Assembly (NCBI GenBank): GCA_022605405.1
Contig: JABYQQ010000022.1
Coordinates: 496,001-560,000 of the forward strand
DNA: 64,000 bases
From: Earliella scabrosa
Lineage: Eukaryota; Basidiomycota; Agaricomycetes; Polyporales; Polyporaceae
Direction: 5' to 3'
A program made the translations under genes and the position numbers. The notes under the pieces were generated by a model, which worked only from the letters and a program-made list of their open reading frames with translations, did no database searches and was not told the DNA's origin. Numbering within the stretch: the stretch's first letter is position 1; each line of letters opens with the position of its first letter. Shown one piece after another: positions 54,380-64,000 of this stretch.

Positions 54380-55262
54380 TTTCAGGCGGCGTGTCCCGAC
54401 CAACGTGAATGTGCGCCCGGCTGGTCATCCTCGCCGGTGACGGGGCCGACGTCCGCATCGAGCGAGCGACGCGCCGATCCGCGCGCGCGATTGCCTCAGC
54501 CCGTCGTCGCTTCTTCGCTTCCTCGCGTCCACGGACTCCCCGCCGGCGGAGGGTCGGCGTCGATCGCGGAAGAAGAGGCTGACAGTCACGCGCCGCCGCC
54601 GACTCGAACATATATAAGGCGGGCGAGTGGGCGGGGTGGGTGTGCCAGGCTTGTCTTCGCTCTTGCATCTTCGCTCTTCCGTCTCTCGTCCTCTCTCGTG
54701 CTCGAGCAATTGGTCCTTCGGTATGCCGTCCATCCTATGCCTTCGTCCTGCGACATGAGCTGACCCCTTATTGACAGACGGGCGGGCTGACGGATCTCTG
54801 ACCAAGGCGCGTTCGGTGGTTGGTGGACAGACAGAACGCCTCGGCTCAAGCGCGCCACGATTGCCAGGTGAGCCCCATATCCTCTTCTTCTGCGGCGTGC
54901 ATTCGCTGGGACGGACGGCCGTGCTCTCGGACGTGATGTCTGGGGCTGAGCAGCGGGCCTCCCCGATCCTGTCGGCGCGTAGGCTGGCCACCTCACGTCG
55001 ACACGGAGTGGGTGGTGGTAGAGATCCGGGGTCAGCGGAGTCCGGGATGTGCGTTGCCAGAGGGTCCTACAGTCGGTCGTTCCAGCGGGTGTACGTCGTG
55101 GTGTTTCTTTTCCCGAGGGAGGGACTTCGGTCCTGGCGCATACCTCTTCGTGGTCCTCGGGACGAGTACTCGTCTGCGCTCCGGCTCTGGGGGAGGTCCT
55201 GGGTCGGGTCGGGCCGAGGCGAGTCGGAGGTCGGACGGGGAAACCGAAATGCGCTTTCTCGT
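54380..55262 (-). repeat. Dispersed repeat R1, copy c (inverted)
   Basis: Reverse complement of R1 copies a and b, with internal deletions. TATATAAG at 54611-54618 now points right, followed 25-60 bases later by a CT-rich start-like region and then donor/acceptor-like sites. Ends with the complement of GCGCATTTCGGTTTCCCCG at 55239-55255. Confidence 0.75.
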
Positions 55263-55479
55263 TCTGTGACTCGTATGTTACCTCACGCACTTGTTCCGCG
55301 TGTACGGGTCACCTCGAGAATGTATGAGATTGTTCCTCGTGAGCCGTACGACCCGCCCATCTAATCGCATGGTCAACGTCTGTTAGCACTCCGTGAGCCG
55401 TCTACTTAGATGAAAGCTCGTACATGATACACCGCATTTAATCAGCATCGTGCGAGTTGTCAACAAGGACATATCGTGA

Positions 55480-56130
55480 CCGTACGTACTCTTGTACAGA
55501 CCGGGATGGTTCATCCGCGTCAACTCCATCGTGAATCGCTCACGTCATTGGAATCCTGCGACGCGTCGCCCTACATGCCTTGGCGGCTGACTGGGATATC
55601 CGGGTCTGAGCCAGTCACGATCTCCTCCTTGATGGATACGACTTGAAGGCGAGACTGAGCAAAGCATGTCGACAGACATCTGCGGCAACTGGGCGCGCGT
55701 GGAGAATGAGGAGCTGGATTGTAGAGGAGCAGACGAGTCGTGCTGGTTGGTCGGCAGACCGCGCGGAGAGGGTCGAGAAACTACCATGTGGAGATGACAC
55801 GTACCCGGTCTGAAGGATGAGGTCCAACCACAGTGAGCGCGTCGACGTCTCCGTATCTTTTGGGCAGAGCTGGGCCTATCTCGCTCCTACCTCCGCTCAA
55901 CGGTGATGTTGATTATGGCCTATGTCTTCGGGAACAGACTTGCGTGCTTCGTGACCTCTGGCGGTCCGGTCGTCTTTGCCCCAGAATCCACCGCACCGTA
56001 GTGTATACGGCAGATAACGTCGCTCGAGGCTGTAATCCTCTCGAGCTTGCCAACGGACCGCGTCGGGGAGCTGGAGGAGCGAACGGCGACGTTGAGTCGC
56101 TGTCTCGAGCACACAAGGTCACCTGGGAAG
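55480..56130 (-). pseudogene. Third KA1 fragment, broken
   Basis: Degraded, inverted copy of the KA1 segment at 23559. The part near 56110-56050 matches the CGCCGTTCGC-CCTCCAGCTCC start, and 55790-55560 matches the second half. Frameshifts and deletions throughout. Confidence 0.65.
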
Positions 56131-56369
56131 CAGCTCTACCAGGCAGACGTTTGAGACAAAACCGAGAGCCAGTAGCGACAGGTCTGGTAAGTTGTATGAA
56201 GATCGCAGAACCGGGATGGAATTGGGTAGGAAACAGCAAGAGCTTCGAGTTAGACACTGGTGGAGAGCAAGGAGTGCGAAGCGCCCGCTTGGCAGTGCAG
56301 TCCTTGCGACAAGCCATCATCACTTTTGAAATCGAGCGAATTTTGACTCATGGATCGCGCTGGACTTGC

Positions 56370-57960
56370 ATTTCGCCACATCATTCGTCCGCTCTTGGCC
56401 ATCTCTCTCTCTGTTACTTTCATGCATCCGACTCTGTGTTTCACGACAGGCAATTTTTACACTTTCGAAACGTATTCCCCTCTAACTAGCCGTGATACTT
56501 GTACAGTGGAATGTTGTGTCTGAGAACACCGGACGACATACGCTAGATATCGCGGGCCTTATCATCGTCGACGGAGCTGAATCTGACACGAGACTGGTGC
56601 GTGCATAGTACGTGCAGAACGTTTCTCCTCCATACGATACCTATCCTCACGGACGCCCTTCAGAGCGGTCTATCCAGGCGACATGGGCATCACCGTCCTC
56701 GCCCAATTCGTCTCGACCCGACCAACGACCTCCTGTCGACGATATGCATGACACCATGTTGGCAGCGATCGACTTGAGGACTCCAGGCGCTCTGCGGCAA
56801 TCTGGTGCGCCACTCAGCCAGTTGGACAGTGACACCCATCACGCGTGGACACGACATTGGCACGCAAAATTATTTCCTACACTTCGATGACTCCGACTGG
56901 CTGCAGGCCGTATGGACAAACTACTTACACGAAGGCGGTGGGCCGCATCCAGGGCAAGGTCGGGCCATCGGGCCTCATGAATGTGGCTGGGTCGAGGGAC
57001 TGGCCGCAGCTCGGAGGCGCAGGCGCAGGTATCGATGCCGAGGGCAACGCGCAGTATCAAGAGGTGCGCACCATCGAACGTCCTGTGCTTCGCAGGTGGC
57101 TGACATGACATACACCCTGTAGGTCCTCGTGGCTGCCGTAGACCTTACCTTGCACGTCGACGACAGTAGACCGCGGACGCAACTCGGCTCAAGGAGAGGT
57201 TCAGTGACGACGCTCTATGGCTCCCGGGCGGGAAAGTACCAGCCGGGACAACGAGACGACGATGCTCTGCCCGCAGGACGTGGACCTGTCTAGTACAATC
57301 TGATGACGTCGCCAGACTCCAGCGCAGGCGCCGTCCGTCAGCAGGGGCCTCTGGAACGCGCCTGAGCTCCCGACACAGTCATTAGCGGGCTCGAGGTGCG
57401 TGCGCTCCGTGTTCTTGTTCTCCTTTCCGTTCCACGCGTCGTTTGGCGACAGCTGCCAGTGCAGTTCGATGCGCGATTGCGATGGACCTGCTCCGGTGTG
57501 AGTGGGGCTACATCCTGCGCACGGGGCGGCACAGCGTCAAGTTCACGCTCTTCGAGAGGTTCACTGCCAATGGCTCTCGTAAGCCATCCTTCTATCCAGC
57601 GCTCTCTCGCTCCGCTCGTTGTCCGATCCCTTCCCCGTGCATGCTCACATGCTGTCGGGCCCCGGTACAACTACGCCGCGCGGGGTTGGAGCTTGGGGCT
57701 CACCTCAGAGCTCACGTACTGCGTGCTTTGGCTGACTGTGAGTCGTGACGTAGCCGCAGGGACGCACTCGGCAGGTCGCGCGCATCATCTATCGGAGCTC
57801 GAGTCCGCTGAGGGTGGGAGCTACTTCTTTTCGCGCTCGGGTGGTTCGGCGTGAACTGGAGGGTAAGGGCGACGTCACGCTGACGGTCGACGTTCTGGCA
57901 GGACGTCCGGGGTGTTAAAGATCCCGATGCGAGGGAAGCCTCTCGCTTCTGTAGCGGTGT
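56370..57960 (+). pseudogene. Decayed inverted GH78 rhamnosidase copy
   Basis: Follows the intact gene (22921 to 20487) exon by exon: CCGACTCTGTGTTTCACGAC (exon 2 end), GGCCTTATCATCGTCGACGG (exon 4), GGCGACATGGGCATCACCG (exon 5), AGTTGGACAGTGACACCC, GATGAATGTGGCTGG-like text and a copy of the C-terminal exon near 57660-57850. Many frameshifts and stops. The flanking sequence to 58055 also matches (complement of 20390-20475). Confidence 0.82.
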
Positions 57961-58349
57961 GTATCCGTCGCCGTCATGAATTGACCGAGCTATGTTTTCG
58001 ACCCTTCTTGTGCCAGCGTCTACTCTCTCCATCGGTGTCACGAAAATCCTCGAGAACGTGGGAATATCGCATGTACGTTCTTCCGTTCCTTTGTTGACCG
58101 AGTTTTCCGTGTAATACCCTCAGTCATCATTCATGTCGTGGCGTCTCGACACGTTCTTCGTTCGCCTACGATGGTCAATCAAGAATGCTCCCGTGCGTGG
58201 GCCGCATCGCACCGACAACTTTCGCGTCTCTCGCATACGTGCTACCAGTGCTACGTTGTTCCGGTCGGGGGAGCATGACAACAGTGAGCACGAAGTTGAT
58301 GGTATAGGGGAGGTATAAGTGTACCCTCGGGATGCTGGTGATGTTGTAA

Positions 58350-59979
58350 ATGGCATCCTCAGACTCATCCGAGTATCTCCACGAAATTACCGGGTATTAC
58401 GGGAGACTATGGTAAGTCGCTCGAACGGCCTGTGACGTCGCTCTAATCGTGCACTCATTTGTACCGTAGGCGCTTCCCGTCCAACTGCTTGATCTTGTCC
58501 TGCATCGGTGAGTCTGTCGATCGCATCCAGTGTGTGTATTATCTCCACTGAATGGACTGTAGTGATCATCAGCTACGAGCATATCTTCACAGTGCAAGAA
58601 GAATATCGAGTGATATGGAGACGCTCCTTGTCCGTGCCTGCCGTGCTCTTTCTCATCAATCGGTATACCCTGTTGGTCCTCAGTATCATGTACCTTGCCA
58701 CTTGTTTTGCATGGTGGCCGGATGATCACGTGAGTTTGCTGAGTTTAGCAGAAGATCATTGTTAACCACATCTCTCCAGAGGTACGCTTTGTAACTGACG
58801 ATCTGGATACGGGTCCGCAGTAAACCGATGAATGTCTATTTGTATCAGTTGCGAAGTCATGGCCAGGATGAGACTTAGTCTCAATACCACTCACTGTGGT
58901 TCACTTGGGTGCGTGTGTAGATTCTGTCCTCATCCATTATCGCATTACTTACATTGCTGCCAGTAATCACAGCGGTCCGTGTACACGCAATCAACAACCG
59001 TAATTGGTTCTGGACAATCATCGTCTTAGCTCTGGGAACCAGTACCGTCGTGGGCAACCTTGTGAGCCCTCTCTTTGTCAACCTTTCAGGTGGATGTCCT
59101 CACCTCTTACTTTCTGAGGTCTTGATTCCGACAGCCGTCGTAGGAACAAATTCTCCCATTACTTTGGGTTGCTATGGCGGACTAGGGGTAGTAGTGCTCG
59201 ACTCCTCTACTGACGTATGGTACAAGTCAGTGATATGCGCTTCTCGTGTACACACAGAGCTGAACAGTCCAACCCCCAGATGTGATTGGTGAATTACCTT
59301 TGATTGACTGTCGCTTATAACGTCCAGGGTCTCTCGCGGACCGCATTTGTGGAATCTTGCAAGATGCGGTTGTCGTTGCTATCACCTGGTATCGAACTGC
59401 CGGAGCCCTCGACTACACGCAAGCTCCGAGTCCTAGTAATCCGATCATGTTCACGCTACTGAGAGATGGTGAGTCGTCCGTTCGTCGCCTATACATGGAA
59501 ATTCTCAGCGTAGTAAATGCTTTGTAGGGGCAATATACTTCCTGTGCGTGACGACAGGCATTTCCTTAAGCGGCCCATTCATGAAGAGTCCAGATTCGCA
59601 CTGTGCATCAACATCGCAGGGGTAGTCACATTAGCAGAAGTCAGTGCCAATCTTCTCAGTCTGAATGCTCTAATACCTGCGACTGGTCGGATTACAGGGA
59701 TTCACATCTCTCGGCATCCATGTCCGCTTGTAAGTTCTCTTTGCGTTGACTACGAACTTTTCAGCTGACCGATGTGTTCATTCTAGACTTAACGGGGTAG
59801 CGATGTCGCGCTTCATGCTCAATCTTCGCGTGGCCGCGGAGCTCAGCGCTGGAATGAGCGGGATGTCAATGTCGTCCTTGCACTTCATGTCTCAACCTTT
59901 CTCCTCTCGGGCGATCGGAGACTTCGGGGTACCTGTCGAATTTGTATCACATCCACACGAGGAAGATCTTGAATTCTAA
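58350..59979 (+). CDS. DUF6533-type membrane protein, possibly frameshifted
   Basis: Same exon plan as the family: 58350-58411, 58470-58507, 58563-58729, 2-base exon 58780-58781, exon from 58849, 58964-59089, a segment ending at ...DVWYK, 2-base exon 59280-59281, and later exons to the stop at 59979. Motifs: IISYEHIFTVQEEYRVIW, VPAVLFLINRYTLLVL, AVRVHAINNRNWFWTIIV, ICGILQDAVVVAITWYRTAG, AMSRFMLNLRVAAE; acidic end HPHEEDLEF. The exon from 58849 to the strong donor at 58909 is 60 bases, 2 fewer than in all paralogues, which would break the frame; a weaker donor at 58899 (GTTCAC) would keep it. Either a recent pseudogene or a shifted splice site. Closest to the gene at 17662. Confidence 0.68.
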
Positions 59980-60639
59980 CTCCGTTCTGCACCCACTCAG
60001 GGGCAGCATCTGAGGTTGATGAGGGGGCGCTCATGTTTGCTACATTTGCGAGATCATCATCGATACTGAGCATCATGATTCAGCAACCTTTCGAAATGAG
60101 GACACAAACCGACTACATCATTAGAATAAAATTCAGAATATCCTCCGCGGAACGCCACTATGATAAGTTCTCGTTGCCATTCGCTCGGCTGACTCAAATT
60201 CATACTAGTACGTTCCGGGCAGCTGGATATTCCTGTTCAACTATCTCACCCCCGGACGAATCGGTCAGTCAGTCGCGCGCGATTGGACCCCTAGCTGCGC
60301 TGGTCATTCAGCCGCGACAAGCTGTCGCCACACTGATCGCGGACGGTCATATCAATACCATATCACTGCCCGTCCATCAACGCAAGAACCACGGGACAGC
60401 CTCGTATATACACTGAATATAGTAGGCCTTCTGTGCACCGGCATCATGACCAAAAGATTCGCTGACAATGGACCTGGAAGCTCATAGAAAGGCATGCGGC
60501 CTAGTGGCACCATGTTGAGCTCTGTTACCCGATTCGTCGATAATCATATATCCTGGGGTTGAAGCGCGAGCTTAGGCTACCTTCCCTGCATCATGTCACA
60601 TGTGGTACTTGAAAGCTTGACACCTCACAGTAGCTTTTG

Positions 60640-61125
60640 ATTACTCAACATCAACTGCCAGAGTCTAGTATAAAGTGAACTTGGATGGAGAGTTGAATTG
60701 GAGACTTTATGGAAACATGAACATCTGTAATTTCTCTAAGTCCATCACATAACATGATATATTGCCAGTGAGATGTGCAGATAACAAGAGAAAGTGGTGT
60801 AGTGGTAAAAGCTGTGTGCTTAGTTGATGTGCTTGTATAATTACAAGAAGGTCAAGGGTTCAAATCTGGCTGATGGCAAAAAAGAAATCTTTTTTATTCC
60901 ACTGTATATTGGTATTGTAATGATGCCTTTTGGTGTTACAACCTATACAGAGATGGTCTGAATTGGTTCAGATGAAGATGTCAAACTGTTGAAGAGAGTT
61001 CAAAGTATATACTACTTAAGCAAATGTAGCACTTATAAGTGCTAAAGTAGTAATGGACCTAGCCATTTAGCCTATTTGGCACCAGCCAGTGCTAATAAGT
61101 GCTAATAGTGCTGATCAGACATAAT
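60640..61125 (+). mobile_element. AT-rich insertion with tRNA-like boxes (SINE-like)
   Basis: An AT-rich block of about 490 bases is present upstream of the DUF6533 gene at 61547 but absent from the otherwise similar flank of the gene at 46668. It holds an A-box-like TGGTGTAGTGG (60795-60805) and a B-box-like GGTTCAAATCT (60857-60867), as in tRNA-derived elements, and no complete tRNA cloverleaf. Ends and target-site duplications could not be fixed. It contains an 18-base perfect palindrome and AGTGCTAA repeats near its right end. Confidence 0.55.
61027..61044. repeat. 18-base perfect palindrome
   Basis: TAGCACTTATAAGTGCTA reads identically on both strands; further AGTGCTAATAAGTGCTAA units follow at about 61090-61110. 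Confidence 0.9.
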
Positions 61126-61506
61126 ATAGGGATTATCTCGTGACGGTGGTTGAGCGCGTTGAGAATAGCAGTAGATAACTATCTTGAATTTTCCACTAGC
61201 AATGCGTGCCCCGTCGTACGGACCAGCCAGCCTCCCCATCGGCGCTGTTCTATCCGAGCAGAACTGGAAGCTTGAAGGTCAGGCATTGCCTTGTGAGCTG
61301 GGTTATCTCTCGGACTTGATCGAATTTTCACTGTGGCGTGTCGTCTGTGAGATTCTTTGGAGACAGATGGCGCTGGTGTGGAAAGCTTTTGAAGGCTTTA
61401 CCCGAGGTAAGTAGTAGATTGCATGGTATGCTTACTACAGGTGTCATAACTGTCACACGTCCGCGTCATGACTCGAAGCCGGAGTCCTTCTAGCGCTGTC
61501 CCCAGG

Positions 61507-61514
61507 TATATAAG
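61507..61514 (+). promoter_or_regulatory. TATA box of DUF6533 gene at 61547
   Basis: TATATAAG 33 bases before the ATG, matching the TATA position of the paralogue at 46668 and followed by CAGCTGC in both. Confidence 0.65.
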
Positions 61515-61546
61515 CCCCCAGCTGCCTAGACGGTAGTCTACACAAG

Positions 61547-63263
61547 ATGAAGTATTTTGGTACCGGAACGACTGTCATTGGGTTAACCAATGAGCAAATT
61601 ATTGATCTATACAAAGAACTATGGTGAGTACCTCTATTGACCTCGGCATATGCCACATGCCAAGGAGCTGTGTACTATGGTATCAGGATCCCTCAGACAA
61701 ACTATTTGGTTGTTGGACCAGTTGGTGAGTTCGGTATCTGGTGTCTCCCCTCGGAGCCATCTACGCCGTCAATCCCTGACCGTCACAAACCGCAGCACTA
61801 ATTGTATATGAGCACATCCTCACCGCACAACAAGAGTATCAAGTAATATGGAAACGCAAGCTCACCATTCCGATAGTGCTGTACCTCCTGAACAGATATA
61901 CCCTATTGAGCATCGGGGTTCTATATATCTTCTGGTCCTACCTGGTATGGGTGCCAATGGATCATGTAAGTTCATCATACTGTCTCGTTGAATATCACCG
62001 TTGACTGTCAATGTGTGCTCTAGACGTGCGTGAGCCCCGCAGTCTGACCATAGTCGCCCCGTGTCTAATTTAAGTTTCAGCTGCAATATACTCTATAAGA
62101 TCACTTTAGGTCTGACACTTCTTCTGGACGTCGTCAACACAGGTTCGTGATCGTTGGACTAGTGATTAGCTGCCTTGTGTCTCAATGTGCTGCCGGCTGT
62201 CGCAGCTTTTCTTGCTCTTAGGATCCATGCGATCAACAATCACAACTGGTACTGGACGTTCATTGTCATACTGCTCGGACTCGTCTCTTTTCCCGCTGAC
62301 ATTGTGAGTGATTCCATGCCTCCGTCGTGGTAACAAAGATGATGGTCAGTTGATAAACATATACTATAGCACTTGGTTGTCTCCACCCGACACGCAACAC
62401 TCTACCCTGTGGTTCGCGGCTGTATTGTGAATGCCGACAATGGGCAGCTACTGAATTGGTGCGGCCATTCAGTTACCTCCACTACTTGTAGACTATGAGA
62501 CTGACGTTCGAATCTATCATGATAAACTTTGGCAGGGGTACGCACAATTTTCTTGATACTGAGAGATGACATGGCCTTATAAAGAGGACATTTTCAGTAG
62601 CGGTCGCAGTCCGCATCTCCAGGATTGTCCAGGATATCGTAGTGCTAGGCATCACGTGGTATCGGACATTTGGTACTCTAGTTGCTGCCCGACGTGCGAA
62701 TGTCCACACCTCTGTGGTGTCTGTCTTGCTGCGAGATGGTAAGCCAGATTGCCAAGCTTGATGTGAGTCAAGAGCACTGAACGAGAACTTTCTCAGGAAC
62801 GATGTACTTCCTGTGAGGGCAGACATGCTATCAGCTGCCTCTTACTATGGGATTGACGAGAACTTTGAATCAGGGCCACGTTAGGGATCTACGTCGTGAG
62901 CATCTTCACAGCATTCACGGTGAGTCAATTGCAGATTTCAGATGTCTGCGCAACTTCCTGTGTGAGTCCAATACTCACTTGTTCATGACAGACCAGCAGC
63001 TACCTCATCGCCGATTCCATCCACGTGTGAGTTCTGTTCCAGATACTCGCCACTATACTACGGCTTGAAATCGTATACAAAGAATCAGAGCAGTCACCAT
63101 GTCGCGCTTCATGCTCAACCTCCGTGTGGCAGCGTCGTACGGCGACAGCGGCGGTTTAGCATCGACTTCCACAGATATCCCATCCTCTTCATCCATGTTC
63201 GGGAACATAGGCGCTCCCGTGCAGATCACCGGGGATGAGGACGAAGAGGAGGATGAACTGTGA
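61547..63263 (+). CDS. DUF6533-type membrane protein, 318 aa
   Basis: Exons 61547-61623, 61687-61724, 61796-61965, 62024-62025, 62081-62142, 62206-62303, 62370-62458, 62536-62537, 62598-62738, 62797-62812, 62874-62919, 62992-63026 and 63083-63263 sum to 957 bases, 318 codons plus stop. Exons 4 and 8 are 2 bases each. Motifs: IPQTNYLVVGPVALIVYEHI, LTAQQEYQVIWKRKLTIPIV, ALRIHAINNHNWYWTFIVIL, IVVLGITWYRTFGTLVAARR and TMSRFMLNLRVAASYGDS, with acidic end EDEEEDEL. The acceptor before the last exon is AAAG, weaker than CAG. Predicted multi-pass plasma membrane or endomembrane protein of unknown function. Confidence 0.87.
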
Positions 63264-64000
63264 CAAACTCTAATCAAAATCGCCTGCCGCAACACTCACT
63301 AACGCTGGGATGGACTTTGCCATAATCCGATGAACTCAGGGCGATACCTGGCCCAGTACTCCTGCTTGACTGTATAGCACATACAACTTCTTGTATCGTC
63401 AAAGACGGAAATTCACCTGCAACGCTGAGCTCTCACAGCACCATCGCCGACGCACCTCAAGCTTCGCGTGTACCCAGACACAAGCGATTCCCACTGTGCC
63501 GGCATGAGAGCGGAGCTCATTCCACAGACTGCGCGACACATATGGGGAACCCTTCCCTTCCTTCTCTGAGCTGGCCCTCGCGAGCAGTTTCTCACCACGC
63601 CCCAACCGAATTGAAGAGGTGAATGACCGCGCAGCGCGTATTTGAACCGACGTTCCTAAAAGAGGACAACCTATGAACGCCTGTGAGACTCGGGAGTAAT
63701 AATTTCCTGTCTGATACACATACCGGACGACGGTAGGTGACTCTGAAGAAAAATCTATTATAATGACGCGCTCGTGGTGCGTGCCGCGCGCAAGAGCAGA
63801 AGGGGTGGATATATGACAGATATATGTAAGGTGAAGGCACCGTGATCATGAATTCATTCCATAAGTAGCTCACAACGGCGGTCCATCTATCTTGTCAAGT
63901 GAATCAAATTCAAGAGCAATGCTATCAGATGAGCGATCATACGAACGCACATACTATGCAACGTGCGCCGCGGTCACCCCCGCCCCGACACGTCCGTTGC
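63264..64000. other. Right end of window, no gene supported
   Basis: Open stretches on the minus strand (63399-63719) show no domain, consistent splice sites or paralogue in the window. Confidence 0.4.

Noticed and set aside
60795..60867. Functional tRNA gene
   Set aside because: A and B boxes are present, but the acceptor and anticodon stems do not pair and the spacing between boxes is too long for an ordinary tRNA.

Overview
The window looks like genomic DNA of an Agaricomycete fungus, probably a wood-decay basidiomycete. Nearly every gene is split by 45-80 base introns with GT-AG (occasionally GC-AG) ends and CTRAY-like branch points. The families are typical of that class: BTB/POZ proteins, HET-domain proteins, DUF6533 membrane proteins and a GH78-like secreted rhamnosidase. 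Three housekeeping genes are clear: OPI3 (phosphatidylcholine synthesis), SRP9 (signal recognition particle) and a mitochondrial oxodicarboxylate carrier.

Layout. 0-15 kb: OPI3, then a BTB island with four single-unit BTB genes and two large genes that each encode two BTB units in tandem, interrupted by one HET gene (9.9-12.0 kb). 15-23 kb: two DUF6533 genes, a decayed GH78 copy and an intact GH78 gene, all on the minus strand. 23-36 kb: a repeat-rich stretch holding orphan KA1 (kinase tail) fragments, a dispersed promoter-bearing repeat of about 1 kb (called R1 here), a HET gene, a decayed HET tail, a tandem minisatellite, and on the minus strand an array of splice-site modules with 7-8 base exons. 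36-46 kb: two HET genes, a two-helix membrane protein, SRP9 and the carrier. 46-64 kb: DUF6533 genes, an unknown coiled-coil gene, an intronless HET gene, R1, KA1 and GH78 relics, and a young insertion with tRNA-like promoter boxes.

Two large-scale signals stand out. First, the relics on the right repeat the left-hand genes in reverse order and orientation (DUF6533, GH78, KA1, R1, HET, coiled-coil gene). This points to an old inverted duplication of tens of kilobases centred near 39-42 kb, followed by decay of one copy of several genes. Second, exons here can be extremely small. All five DUF6533 genes need two separate exons of only 2 bases each to stay in frame; in four of them the whole message then closes without error. 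The carrier gene needs a 5-base exon to encode its family signature, and 30.4-32.5 kb carries a tandem series of 7-8 base exon modules.

The HET and BTB genes are plausibly self/non-self recognition and regulatory genes respectively, but this rests on family knowledge only. Exon boundaries were read by eye from splice consensus, reading phase and comparison between paralogues inside the window; no transcript data were available.
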